64,000 nucleotides of DNA from Paenibacillus mellifer. Its GTDB lineage: Bacteria > Bacillota > Bacilli > Paenibacillales > Paenibacillaceae. A program made the position numbers and the translations under genes. The DNA lies in the NCBI RefSeq assembly GCF_023195895.1, contig NZ_JALPRK010000008.1, positions 62,001 through 126,000 of the forward strand. Reading direction: 5' to 3'. The notes under the pieces are model-generated. The model had not been told where the DNA came from, searched no databases, and was given only the letters and a program-made list of their open reading frames with translations. Numbering within the stretch: the first letter of the stretch is position 1; every line of letters begins with the position of its first letter. Positions 1 to 8,498 of this stretch are shown piece after piece.

Positions 1-3
1 GAT

Positions 4-1407
4 TTAATCACGCTTAACGAAATGAAGGCGATCGCGCATAACAGGCTTAGCAGCACGTTGAGTTTGGCGATCATAATAACGGTATGACAGCAGAATGCCG
101 ATATGCAACAACGCTAAGACGAAATAGATATTGGCAAACACAGCGGAGTCCTCAAATGGATTCAGGGGATTCCAATGCGCTGTCGAACCGTAGTCTACCG
201 CCTTTCCGTAGAGGCTGGTCGAAACCGCACCGGACAAAAAGCCCAGCATGGACAACAACCCCATGCCTACCCCGGTCTGCTCCTTGGGCAGGGTGCGGGA
301 AATCGTGTTGGACAACGCCAGCTGCATGAACATTTGCCCCACGTTGCCCAAGATCAGAATGGCCGCAATCCAGCCCGCCGCCGCCCCGGACACCACCGAA
401 ATCAGGGCAAAGCAGCTGATCAGCAGTAGGGACGCTATATAAACGACGAAGGAATTGCCCTTGGCATCCGCGAGCTTCCCCCCTTTACGGCCGAGAATCG
501 CCGACGCGACGGCCCCGGGCACCATGGCGAACCCGATCCAACCGGCAGGAAGTCCGTTCACTTCTGCCAGCAGCTGGGGCGACAGGAACGGCAGCGCATA
601 ACCGATTCCCATTACCAGTACCGACAGCACTAGACCATACGAGTAGCTTTTATTCTGAAATAATCTCGGATTCACGAAAGGCTGTGAGGCCCATCGGATT
701 CGCCAAAGGAATAAGAGAAACAAGAGCAAACTGCCTAAGTACAACTCCCACCGCCCATAGGTAACACCAAGCAATAGCAGCGTAACTGTGCAGCCCAGCA
801 GCCCCCCGCCTAGCCAATCGATCCGAACGGCCTGAATCGGCTCATCACTGAGGTATTTACGATAGAACGGCAAAGTGATCAGCATCAGCATCGGAATGCA
901 GAACAACCACCGCCAATCCACCAGACTGACTAGCAGCGCAGACACAACCGGACCCATTGCGCCGCCGATCGCGAGCCCCGTGGCTGTAATCCCCAGCGCA
1001 TATCCGCGTCGCTCAGCCGGGAAATACCGCACCGGAATAATCATCGCGGCCGCGGGAACCACGGACGCTCCGGCTGACTGCAGCACGCGTCCCAGCAAGA
1101 CCATCCAATACGCCTGAGCCAACAGTCCGGTTAACGAACCCACACAAAACAGGATTAACCCAAACGTCAGCAGCTTCCTCAATTGAAAGGCATCCGCCAA
1201 CTTCCCGTAAATCACAGCACCGATGGCATAGACCAAAGCGTATGCTGTCGAAACCCAGCTGACCTGAGTAACGGATAAGCCGAATTCGCCTTTGATTTCA
1301 GGAAGTACGATATTAAACATCGTCGCCCCCATGGAGGACAAGATCATGGTAAAAGCCAAAATGCGGATCAACTTCTCACTCGCCTCGGATGAAACGGTAT
1401 GGTTCAT
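4..1407 (-). CDS. MFS drug-efflux-type transporter (DHA2-like)
   Basis: Integral membrane major facilitator protein of about 467 residues with roughly 14 hydrophobic segments, the size and layout of the drug:H+ antiporter-2 family that exports drugs or small organic compounds. The N-terminal half has the signature region 'VSWVSTAYALVYAIGAVIYG' followed by 'KLADAFQLRKLL', the family's conserved loop 2-3, and the motif C-like 'GLAIGGAMGPVVSALL'. Three ATG codons lie in tandem at the 5' end; the third (1407) is best spaced from the G-rich ribosome binding site. The stop codon is just inside the window edge. It diverges from a LysR regulator across 140 bases, a classic regulator-target pair, so LysR control is likely. 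The substrate cannot be read from the sequence. Confidence 0.88.
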   Translation of the reverse strand: MNHTVSSEASEKLIRILAFTMILSSMGATMFNIVLPEIKGEFGLSVTQVSWVSTAYALVYAIGAVIYGKLADAFQLRKLLTFGLILFCVGSLTGLLAQAYWMVLLGRVLQSAGASVVPAAAMIIPVRYFPAERRGYALGITATGLAIGGAMGPVVSALLVSLVDWRWLFCIPMLMLITLPFYRKYLSDEPIQAVRIDWLGGGLLGCTVTLLLLGVTYGRWELYLGSLLLFLLFLWRIRWASQPFVNPRLFQNKSYSYGLVLSVLVMGIGYALPFLSPQLLAEVNGLPAGWIGFAMVPGAVASAILGRKGGKLADAKGNSFVVYIASLLLISCFALISVVSGAAAGWIAAILILGNVGQMFMQLALSNTISRTLPKEQTGVGMGLLSMLGFLSGAVSTSLYGKAVDYGSTAHWNPLNPFEDSAVFANIYFVLALLHIGILLSYRYYDRQTQRAAKPVMRDRLHFVKRD

Positions 1408-1547
1408 CATCATCGCCCCCCTATTGTGTTCCTCACAAGTTATTGTATGATTGAATATTAATAATGAAAAATATATATTAATTTATACATTCATAACCTC
1501 AAGGATATCAATCGGTCGAATTTCAATAAAGAGGAGTTGTCCTAATC

Positions 1548-2429
1548 ATGGAATTATTGCAATTGGAGTACTTCCGAACGGTCGCTCATATGGAGCATAT
1601 GACCCGAGCCGCCCAAGAGCTGCATATCGCCCAGCCGGCGCTCAGTAAGACGATTGCCAGGCTCGAGGAAGACCTGGGAGTCCCGCTGTTTGATCGGCAA
1701 AATCGTCAGATTCGGTTAAACGCCTTCGGCAAAGCTTTTTTGAGAAAGGTGGAGACCGCGCTGGACGTCCTTGAAGAGGGGCGGCAGGAGGTGGCGGATC
1801 TGGCGGGGATGGAGCGCGGCAGCATCCATTTGGCCACCAATACGCTGGGACGTATCACGGCTGCGCTTGGGGCCTTTCGGGAAGCTTATCCGGAGGTGAA
1901 TTTCCGCATCCTCCAGACATCACCGGCTTCCGTTGAAGAAATGATCGAGTTGCTGGAGAAGGGCGAGGTGGATCTCTGCTTCACCGCTTCCTCGCTGGAT
2001 CATCCGGGGGTGCGCGAACAGCCGGTGTTGGATGCCGAGGTGTTCCTTGCCGTCCCGCCCGGCCACCGGCTGGAGGCAATAGAAAACATCCGCCTCGAAG
2101 ACGTGGCGGACGAACCTTTTATCGAATATAAAGCAGGCCACCCGTTTCGCAAGATCAACGAATCGTTTTGCCTGGCCGCAGGCATTCGCCCTCGCATCGT
2201 CTGCGAGGTGGACGAACCAAACGCGCTTGGCAGCCTCGTCCAAGCCGGATTAGGCGTTGCCTTCGTGCCGGCATGCCGGAAGGACGAACGTCCTCCTTAC
2301 TCGATGCTGCGGATTGAAAGCCCGGAGTGCCGGCGCGTCTTCTCCGTCGCTTGGCTGGAGCGCCGATATTTATCCGAAGCTGCGCGTCAGTTCAGACAGT
2401 TTCTCAGCGAATATTATAGCGAGGCTTAG
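1548..2429 (+). CDS. LysR family transcriptional regulator
   Basis: A 293-residue DNA-binding regulator. Residues 1-60 form the winged helix-turn-helix ('LEYFRTVAHMEHMTRAAQEL' then 'AQPALSKTIARLEEDLG'), and residues 90-290 the periplasmic-binding-like effector domain. The ATG is preceded by GAGGAG about 11 bases upstream. It diverges from the MFS exporter at 4-1407 and probably controls it in response to an unknown ligand. Its stop codon directly abuts that of the convergent VanZ-RDD gene, with no spacer and no visible terminator. The N terminus with 'MELLQLEYFRTVA' resembles the YwbI/GltC-type branch, but the ligand is not predictable. Confidence 0.92.
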   Translation: MELLQLEYFRTVAHMEHMTRAAQELHIAQPALSKTIARLEEDLGVPLFDRQNRQIRLNAFGKAFLRKVETALDVLEEGRQEVADLAGMERGSIHLATNTLGRITAALGAFREAYPEVNFRILQTSPASVEEMIELLEKGEVDLCFTASSLDHPGVREQPVLDAEVFLAVPPGHRLEAIENIRLEDVADEPFIEYKAGHPFRKINESFCLAAGIRPRIVCEVDEPNALGSLVQAGLGVAFVPACRKDERPPYSMLRIESPECRRVFSVAWLERRYLSEAARQFRQFLSEYYSEA

Positions 2430-3650
2430 TTATCTTCCAGATCTACGGCGTTCTTGTTTTCTCTGCCTTTTCGAAGCGACGTCCGTCTCTCTCAACATGA
2501 TGGCATGCCCGGTGCGGCTGATTTTTTCGTAGAAGAGCAGTGGCTCCTTTCGGAAGAAACGTTTGGCGACATGGATGAAGAAGCCCAAGTTCACGGCGAG
2601 AACGACTAACGCTAGTAGCACCCGGAACAAGCTTGGCATATCGTCTGGCGGAAAAACTAACAGGCGGTTGAGGCCAAGCACTCCCCAATAGAGCAGCCCA
2701 TAGCGAACGATCAGGGTGAGCAGTCCCACGGTTAGCCGTTCGCCCTTCGCGGCGGACAAATATCGAAGTACAGCAGCGGCCAGGCTGCCTTCTGGTTTCC
2801 GGTCCCCCTCGTCCGTAGGAAGTCCAACCAGCTGTATCCGCACCATCCACTTGCCAGGCGTCTTCCCGCCGGTCAAGTAGGGAATCAACATGAAATACAA
2901 TCCCGTGGACACGAAGTATGCTTCCGTAATCCCTAAGCGGTAAATTACAGTCATCAAGATACCCCAGAGGAGATAGTCGAAAAACAAGGCCAACCCGCGC
3001 CGGGTATAGGTCACCCGTTTTGTCGCCAGGTCCACCCCTCGGTCCAGATGCTCTATCCGCGGCAGATACCGGGACAACCACACAGCTAGCAGGAAACCGA
3101 TCATGCCCCCGAGCGTATTGCTCATCAAGTCGTCGACGTCAAAGAGGCGGTACGGATGATCATATATTCCGAAGATTCCGGTCAGCTGTGTCACCTCAAT
3201 CAACAAAGATAGCAGGAACGACAGGATCAAGCTCGTGATCGGGCCTGAGCGAAAATAATACCGAATCAGCATTCCGAAGGGCACGGTCAAGGCTACGTTA
3301 AAGATCACCTGCAGGAAAGCCCGCTCCTTGAGCACCCGCCAATAGGTTGACGGCTCTCCCTGAACGATCGCGGTTTCTTTGACAATGTCCTGAATAAAAT
3401 GAAAAGGAATCAGCTGCAGCGCTCCGTCGCTTAGCGGCAAGTTATGCCGGCTGGCGGGCAACGGCAGCATTACGAGGAATAAGGCGTTCATTAAGTACAG
3501 CAGGAACAAGTACAACACGAACGCCCGCACCTTGTTGACATAACCGTGCCGCCGGTATTGCACGACCAGGAAAGGCAGAGTGAACAGTAACGCCACAATC
3601 GGAAACGCACCGAAAGCATACGTAATGGGAAATAAATAATTGGCTAACAT
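2430..3650 (-). CDS. VanZ-like / RDD domain fusion membrane protein
   Basis: A 406-residue polytopic membrane protein. Residues 1-200 match the VanZ-like domain, including the 'LIEVTQLTGIFGIYDHPYRL' and 'DVDDLMSNTLGGMIGF' region typical of VanZ. Residues 215-330 look like an RDD domain ('YTRRGLALFFDYLLWG', then 'TGGKTPGKWMVRIQLVG'), and a third hydrophobic stretch follows. VanZ proteins are linked to low-level teicoplanin resistance and RDD proteins to small-molecule or ion transport; neither role is proven here. The start is the ATG at 3650, since the first possible codon (TTG) lies closer to the AAGGG ribosome binding site. VanZ-RDD fusions are known in Paenibacillus-type genomes. No operon partner. 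Confidence 0.8.
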   Translation of the reverse strand: MLANYLFPITYAFGAFPIVALLFTLPFLVVQYRRHGYVNKVRAFVLYLFLLYLMNALFLVMLPLPASRHNLPLSDGALQLIPFHFIQDIVKETAIVQGEPSTYWRVLKERAFLQVIFNVALTVPFGMLIRYYFRSGPITSLILSFLLSLLIEVTQLTGIFGIYDHPYRLFDVDDLMSNTLGGMIGFLLAVWLSRYLPRIEHLDRGVDLATKRVTYTRRGLALFFDYLLWGILMTVIYRLGITEAYFVSTGLYFMLIPYLTGGKTPGKWMVRIQLVGLPTDEGDRKPEGSLAAAVLRYLSAAKGERLTVGLLTLIVRYGLLYWGVLGLNRLLVFPPDDMPSLFRVLLALVVLAVNLGFFIHVAKRFFRKEPLLFYEKISRTGHAIMLRETDVASKRQRKQERRRSGR

Positions 3651-3770
3651 CAAAAGTCAACCCTTTCAATCTGGGTAGTTTGGCTCATTCATCTTAACAT
3701 AGAACGGAATCCATCCCGTTTAAGTTTAGTTTAAAATTAGGGAATGTTTATCCATATTTCTTTACACGAA

Positions 3771-3811
3771 AAAAAGCAAGCCCCAAGGGCATTCCCTTGG
3801 GCTTGCTTTTA
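3771..3811. terminator. Bidirectional rho-independent terminator
   Basis: Long hairpin: AAAGCAAGCCCCAAGGG (3773-3789), a four-base loop, then CCCTTGGGCTTGCTTT (3794-3809), with one bulged C. It has an A-run on the left and a T-run on the right, so it can stop transcription in both directions. It lies 15 bases past the DUF4349 gene on the minus strand. Confidence 0.85.
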
Positions 3812-3825
3812 CATTCAGCCTGAAC

Positions 3826-4935
3826 CTAATTTTCTTCCGTTGTGTCCCCACTCTCTTCCTCCGTGTCCGGCTTCGTCGGCGTCACGGAACCGGCCATCGG
3901 TCCTGCCGCCTGGCCCGCCTGAAGCTGTGCACGGCGTCGTTCCCGCTCCGCTCGGTTCTTCCGGCGCGCCATCCAGATCGGGATCACGATCAAGGCTGCG
4001 ATGATGAGCAACGGCAACGCACCGGCTGCAAATACGACCAGCCACTGGAAGAAGAGTGACAAAACGTCGATGCTGCCTGTCAAAGCCTTTTTCATCCGCT
4101 CCAGCAACGGCGTGTCACCGCTTGACGCGGCCGCCAGCTTCGAAACATCCGGCTGATAGACGCGGATCTCAATCGTCGAGAAAGACACGTTGCTGTCGAT
4201 ATACCGCATTCTCCCTTTGATCTGCTCGATCTCCGTTTGAATTCGCTCCAGCTCATTCACGAATTCAACCAGTTGCTTGGTTTGGGTCGCTTGCTCGACG
4301 AATTTTAAGTACCGTGCTTCCATTGCCTGCTTGACTTTTAAGCGGGATTCCAGATCAACGTACTCCTCGGAGACGTCCTGTCCTTGAATACTCCGCTGCA
4401 ACGACTCAGGCTTAAGTCCCTCCAGACGATCCAGGAACGAGGAGAACCCCGCCGCCGGAACCTTCAGCACAAAGTTGCCGCCTTGTTCATGCTGCGTTTG
4501 GTTCTCGGAAAATTCAACGATATACCCGCCCGCCAGCATCACCAGATTGCGGATCTCCGATTGCGTTTTGGCGTAATCCTTCACTTCCATGACAACACTC
4601 GCCCGGTAAATGAGTTTACTGCTAATCCCCGCGTCCGAAGAAACTGGCTGAAATCCTGGCGCGGGATTCACCGCCGCATCGCCGCTCCCGCTGCCACCGT
4701 CCGTCTTCAGATCCTGTGCGGCGGGCGCCTCTGCCGTATCGGCTGCGACCGCCGCGGTACTCCCCCCATCCATTTCACTTTCAGCCGAGCTGGTTGCCTT
4801 ATTCGCCGCCCCGCTATAGGCTAACGAATTCGAGTTCGAGGCTGCATCATTGCTAGCGCTTCCACAACCGCCGAGCAACAGCAGAAACACCACGACGATA
4901 CTCCAAACGGCAACCTGTTTTCCTCTTTGCCCCAT
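3826..4935 (-). CDS. DUF4349 domain-containing lipoprotein
   Basis: A 369-residue membrane-anchored lipoprotein. Residues 1-24 form a type II signal peptide with lipobox LLGGC (Cys24), followed by a Ser/Ala/Asp-rich linker to about residue 105. Residues 108-300 form the DUF4349 domain ('KLIYRASVVMEVKDYAKTQS', 'LKVPAAGFSSFLDRLEGL', 'YVDLESRLKVKQAMEARYL') with a predicted coiled coil around 210-245. One C-terminal transmembrane segment (about 300-325) precedes a basic, then acidic, tail. DUF4349 proteins are widespread in Firmicutes with unknown function. The ATG has GGGGG eight bases upstream. It is monocistronic, with a strong terminator downstream. Confidence 0.87.
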   Translation of the reverse strand: MGQRGKQVAVWSIVVVFLLLLGGCGSASNDAASNSNSLAYSGAANKATSSAESEMDGGSTAAVAADTAEAPAAQDLKTDGGSGSGDAAVNPAPGFQPVSSDAGISSKLIYRASVVMEVKDYAKTQSEIRNLVMLAGGYIVEFSENQTQHEQGGNFVLKVPAAGFSSFLDRLEGLKPESLQRSIQGQDVSEEYVDLESRLKVKQAMEARYLKFVEQATQTKQLVEFVNELERIQTEIEQIKGRMRYIDSNVSFSTIEIRVYQPDVSKLAAASSGDTPLLERMKKALTGSIDVLSLFFQWLVVFAAGALPLLIIAALIVIPIWMARRKNRAERERRRAQLQAGQAAGPMAGSVTPTKPDTEEESGDTTEEN

Positions 4936-5084
4936 AGGTATGACCCCCTACTGTTTCAGGTTTCAAGACTCCCGCACGATGCCGGCTTTGTCGGTTCGCT
5001 TTATCTGTTCACCGTACACAGTCGTCTCTTACCTATCCAAACGCAACCCGAGTTCCGAATGTTGCCCGTCCTGTAGAATAAATT

Positions 5085-5107
5085 ACCGTCCCGGAAGACG
5101 GGACGGT
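5085..5107 (-). terminator. Probable terminator of fabF
   Basis: Perfect 9-bp stem ACCGTCCCG / CGGGACGGT with a five-base loop, 10 bases downstream of the fabF stop. On the minus strand it is followed by TAATTTATTCT, a broken U-tract, so termination strength is uncertain. Confidence 0.65.
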
Positions 5108-5117
5108 TCGATTCGAT

Positions 5118-6356
5118 TTATTCCTGATATTTGCGCAGCACGATCACCGCATTATGTCCGCCGAACCCAAACGAGTTGGATAACCCGATTTCAAGATCAG
5201 CCCGGCGTGCCTCCTGCGGCACGTAGTCCAGATCGCATTCCGGGTCGGGGTTCTTCAGGTTGATCGTTGGCGGGATGATCCCTTCCTTCAGCGATTGAAC
5301 CAGGGCGATTGCTTCCGCGCCGCCGGCCGCGCCGAACATATGGCCAATCATCGATTTGTTGGCTGTAACCGGAATTCGATAGGCGTGCTCGCCAAACGCC
5401 TTCTTGATCCCCTTCGTCTCCCCAAGGTCGCCGACCTGGGTGCTTGTCGCATGGGCGCTGATCACGTCCACCTGCTCCGGCGTAATCCCCGCCGAAGCAA
5501 GCGCCCGCTTCATCGCTTGGTAAGCTCCGACGCCTTCGGGATGCGATGCGACAACATGGTACGCATCGGAGCTGGCGCCGTAGCCGATCACTTCGCCGTG
5601 GATACGCGCTCCCCGCCGCAACGCATGCGTCAGCGACTCCAGCACGACGATCCCCGCGCCCTCGCCCATCACGAAACCGTCGCGATCGGCGTCAAACGGC
5701 CGGCTGGCCTGCTCAGGGGTATCATTCCGCTTCGAGAGTGCGGTCGCATTCCCGAAGCTGGCCAGCGCGAGCGGATGCACCGCCGCTTCAGTTCCGCCGG
5801 CGATCATCACGTCGGCTTCGCCGCTGCGGATTAGCCGGAACGCTTCGCCGATCGACGAATTGCCGATCGAGCAGGCGGTGACCGGCGACAGCGTTTCGCC
5901 CAATGCACCGAAGCGGATGCTGATCTGTGCGGCGGCCATGTTGGAGATCATCATTGGCACCAGACTGGGACTGACTCGGTTCGGTCCGCGTTCATCCAGG
6001 ACTCTAACATTGTCCGCCAGTGTTTCAATCCCGCCGATGCCCGAACCAACGTATACGCCAAACCGCTCGCGATCCAGTAATTCCGGTTGAAGGCCTGCGT
6101 CCTGAACGGCTTGTTCGGCAGCATATAGAGCGTATTGGCAGAAGAGATCCATTTTGCGAGCTTCCTTTCGCCCGAACACCGTTTCGCCGTCAAATCCACG
6201 GACTTGCCCCGCAATCTTGGTACCAAACGCCGTGACATCAAAACGATCGATCGGCGAAATTCCGGACCGTCCCTCTTTCAACCCTTGCCAAAATGTATCT
6301 ACATCATTGCCCAGCGGGGATAAAATCCCCATGCCAGTAATTACGACCCGTTCCAT
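5118..6356 (-). CDS. fabF: Beta-ketoacyl-[acyl-carrier-protein] synthase II
   Basis: A 412-residue condensing enzyme that elongates acyl-ACP with malonyl-ACP in fatty acid synthesis; cytosolic. The length matches the family (about 413). Visible motifs are 'VVITGMGILSPLGN' at the N terminus, the active-site cysteine in 'SPVTACSIGNSSIGEAF' (family TACATG region, here TACSIG), and the histidines in 'ISAHATSTQVGD' and 'NKSMIGHMFGAAGG'; the C terminus has 'SNSFGFGGHNAVIVLRK'. The start is set at the second in-frame ATG (6356), six bases from GGAGG; the first ATG (6362) touches the ribosome binding site. It stands alone, without acpP or fabH, so it may be a second copy. TACSIG instead of the usual TACATG is slightly unusual. 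Confidence 0.93.
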   Translation of the reverse strand: MERVVITGMGILSPLGNDVDTFWQGLKEGRSGISPIDRFDVTAFGTKIAGQVRGFDGETVFGRKEARKMDLFCQYALYAAEQAVQDAGLQPELLDRERFGVYVGSGIGGIETLADNVRVLDERGPNRVSPSLVPMMISNMAAAQISIRFGALGETLSPVTACSIGNSSIGEAFRLIRSGEADVMIAGGTEAAVHPLALASFGNATALSKRNDTPEQASRPFDADRDGFVMGEGAGIVVLESLTHALRRGARIHGEVIGYGASSDAYHVVASHPEGVGAYQAMKRALASAGITPEQVDVISAHATSTQVGDLGETKGIKKAFGEHAYRIPVTANKSMIGHMFGAAGGAEAIALVQSLKEGIIPPTINLKNPDPECDLDYVPQEARRADLEIGLSNSFGFGGHNAVIVLRKYQE

Positions 6357-6439
6357 CGTCATCCTCCTTCAGATATTGCACTTGTTGTTATCCATTGTAG
6401 CCCCAAAATATCCTATTACAAGTTTTTAGTTATCCTAGT

Positions 6440-6458
6440 ATAATGGATAATACATTAT
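6440..6458. promoter_or_regulatory. Inverted repeat in fabF / XRE-regulator divergent region
   Basis: ATAATG (6440-6445) and CATTAT (6453-6458) form a perfect 6-bp inverted repeat with a seven-base spacer, 30 bases ahead of the start of the XRE regulator. It is a candidate operator for autoregulation. The sequence is AT-rich, so chance occurrence is possible. Confidence 0.35.
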
Positions 6459-6487
6459 GGATATGACCAGGAGGAGGACACAAGCTG

Positions 6488-7327
6488 ATGAGCACGGAGC
6501 CAAGATTAGAAGCCTTATCCGAATTTTTGAAAACACAACGCGCCAAGCTCCATCCCCATACGGTAGGTCTGCCGGCAGGGTCGCGTCGACGTACGTCGGG
6601 CTTGCGCCGCGAGGAAGTCGCCCAGCTTGCGGGGATAAGTACGACATGGTATACCTGGCTGGAGCAAGGCCGGGATATCAAGGTATCCCCTTCTGTCCTG
6701 GATGCGATTGCCGGGGCGCTTCGACTGAATATCGACGAGCGGAAGTACCTGTTTGACCTGGCATCCGACAGCGGTTTTCACCCGGATTGGGTGGAAGAGA
6801 AGGAACCGGTGATCAACCCGTCGCTCCATAAAATTTTGCAAGAGCTGAAATATTGCCCCACGATCATCTCCGACCGCCACTGTCATATTGTCGGATGGAA
6901 TCCCGCTGCGGCCCACGTATTCGTGGACTTCGAACAGATCCCGGAAGAGGAGCGCAACCTGATCTCCCTCCCCTTCGCCAAGAAAGAACTGCGCAGCCTG
7001 GCTGTCAATTGGCCGCATTTTGTTAAAGGCTTCCTGGCCATCTTTCGCGCTTACTATGGACAATACGTCGCCGATCCCTGGTATTCACAGTTCATCGAAT
7101 CGATGTCCCAGCGGTACCCGGATTTCCAAGAGTTATGGAACCAGAGCGAAGTGAGCGCCGCTCCGGAAGTGATGATCGAATTCCGTCACGCCAAAGCCGG
7201 CAAAATGTTGTTCAATTTGACCTCCCTTCAAGTCCAAGGCGATGCCGATTTACGCTGCAGCATTTATACCCCGATCGAAGGAACGGCGACCGAAGCCAAA
7301 CTCAAGAAATTGCTTGAGGGAACCTAA
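6488..7327 (+). CDS. XRE-family regulator with MmyB-like ligand-binding domain
   Basis: A 279-residue regulator. Residues 25-90 form a helix-turn-helix of the XRE type ('RREEVAQLAGISTTWYTWLE'), starting with the 'LPAGSRRRTSGLRREEVA' segment typical of MmyB-like proteins. Residues 105-275 form the MmyB-type ligand-binding domain, which in homologues binds a fatty-acid-like ligand in a PAS fold. The ATG follows GGAGGAGG by about ten bases. It diverges from fabF, and a fatty-acid-sensing regulator next to fabF is suggestive, but the link is inference. No terminator is visible before the Fur-controlled gene that follows. Confidence 0.88.
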   Translation: MSTEPRLEALSEFLKTQRAKLHPHTVGLPAGSRRRTSGLRREEVAQLAGISTTWYTWLEQGRDIKVSPSVLDAIAGALRLNIDERKYLFDLASDSGFHPDWVEEKEPVINPSLHKILQELKYCPTIISDRHCHIVGWNPAAAHVFVDFEQIPEEERNLISLPFAKKELRSLAVNWPHFVKGFLAIFRAYYGQYVADPWYSQFIESMSQRYPDFQELWNQSEVSAAPEVMIEFRHAKAGKMLFNLTSLQVQGDADLRCSIYTPIEGTATEAKLKKLLEGT

Positions 7328-7338
7328 TAGGATTAGTA

Positions 7339-7367
7339 TTGACAAACCACGAAGAAATTCGTATTGT
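7339..7367 (+). promoter_or_regulatory. Candidate sigma-A promoter of the siderophore-binding gene
   Basis: Perfect -35 hexamer TTGACA (7339-7344), a 17-base spacer and TATTGT (7362-7367, 4 of 6) as -10. The Fur box begins 16 bases after this -10, where repressor would block initiation or escape. Confidence 0.45.
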
Positions 7368-7382
7368 GATTCATAGTGATAC

Positions 7383-7397
7383 TGATAATCATTATCA
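7383..7397. promoter_or_regulatory. Fur box (perfect 7-1-7)
   Basis: TGATAATCATTATCA is an exact match to the Bacillus-type 7-1-7 Fur consensus TGATAATNATTATCA. It sits 29 bases ahead of the ATG of the iron-siderophore binding lipoprotein, so that gene should be repressed when iron is plentiful. Confidence 0.93.
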
Positions 7398-7425
7398 TAT
7401 TAATCAGTGACAAGGAGAATCACGT

Positions 7426-8424
7426 ATGAAGAAGCTGTTTATTCCCGTTATTTTAGCCTTCACCCTACTAGCCGGAGCCTGCGGCAACGAATCGGCACGG
7501 CAGGACCCTGAGGCCAATACCCAGAGCAATGCCGCAGCTGCAAACACCTCAGCTGAGGGCGCCGCAAATGGCACGAGTGGAAGCAACTCCCCGGGGACGG
7601 AGACGGCTTCCGGTACGGTTACCTATCAATCAGAGAATGGTCCCATTGAAATTCCCGCGAATCCGAAGCGGATCGTGGCTTTGACGAACGCTCCAAACAT
7701 TGTGGCATTAGGCGGATCGCTGGTTGGTGTCGATACCTGGACGATGAACAACCCCCTCTTCACCGATAAATTGAAGGATATCGCCGTCGTATCGGAAGAG
7801 AACCCGGAGCAAATCTTCGCGTTGGAACCTGATCTCATTATTGCCGGGTCGCATATGAAAAATCTTGATAAGCTGAGCGAAATCGCGCCAACGATCATCT
7901 ATACCTGGGGAAAACTAGACTATTTATCGCAGCAGGTGGAAATCGGGAAGGTGCTGAACAAAGAAGCGGAAGCCACCGCCTGGGTTGAGGATTTCACAAC
8001 CCGAGCCAAAGCTGTAGGCGAAGAGATCAAAGCCATAATCGGCAAGGACGCCACCGTCTCCGTTCTCGAATATGACACGAAGAACTTCTATGTCTTCGGG
8101 AACAATTGGGCCCGCGGTACGGAACTGTTATATCAAATGATGGAGCTTAACATGCCAGAAAAAGCGAAAAAGGATGCCTTGGGCCCCGGCTACTACACGT
8201 TGTCGAACGAAATCCTTCCCGAGTATGCCGGAGATTACATCGTGCTGAGCCAGAATAAAGAAGCCCAAAACAACTTCCTGCAATCCAATACGTGGAAGAA
8301 TATCCCGGCTGTGAAGAACGGCCGTGTCATCGAGATCGACACCGCCGCTTCCTCGTACAGTGATCCCATTACCCTCGAATATTTGCTGAAGATCTTTAAG
8401 GACGGATTTCTCTCATTACCATAA
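7426..8424 (+). CDS. Iron-siderophore ABC transporter substrate-binding lipoprotein
   Basis: A 332-residue class III (FecB/FhuD/BtuF-type) binding protein tethered outside the membrane. The type II signal peptide has lipobox LLAGAC (Cys20), followed by a low-complexity Ala/Ser/Thr linker to about residue 60. The fold is marked by 'IEIPANPKRIVALTNAPNIV' near the start of lobe 1, 'EENPEQIFALEPDLIIAGSH' and the C-terminal 'WKNIPAVKNGRVIEIDTA'. AAGGAG lies nine bases before the ATG. It is preceded by a perfect Fur box and closed by a terminator. No permease or ATPase gene adjoins it, so it must share a transporter encoded elsewhere. The exact siderophore cannot be read. Confidence 0.92.
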   Translation: MKKLFIPVILAFTLLAGACGNESARQDPEANTQSNAAAANTSAEGAANGTSGSNSPGTETASGTVTYQSENGPIEIPANPKRIVALTNAPNIVALGGSLVGVDTWTMNNPLFTDKLKDIAVVSEENPEQIFALEPDLIIAGSHMKNLDKLSEIAPTIIYTWGKLDYLSQQVEIGKVLNKEAEATAWVEDFTTRAKAVGEEIKAIIGKDATVSVLEYDTKNFYVFGNNWARGTELLYQMMELNMPEKAKKDALGPGYYTLSNEILPEYAGDYIVLSQNKEAQNNFLQSNTWKNIPAVKNGRVIEIDTAASSYSDPITLEYLLKIFKDGFLSLP

Positions 8425-8450
8425 AGCATAACAACTTTTCCTAATCAAAA

Positions 8451-8495
8451 GGGATGAGCCCTCACTTCCAAATGGAAGGGCTCATCCCTTTTTTT
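8451..8495. terminator. Rho-independent terminator
   Basis: Perfect 12-bp stem GGGATGAGCCCT (8451-8462) / AGGGCTCATCCC (8477-8488), followed by TTTTTTT on the plus strand and with AAAA ahead of it. It separates the siderophore-binding gene from the convergent GH3 gene and may serve both. Confidence 0.9.
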
Positions 8496-8498
8496 GAT

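Noticed and set aside
1414..1547. LysR-type T-N11-A operator between the MFS and LysR genes
   Set aside because: The AT-rich stretch offers several weak matches; none stands out enough to claim.
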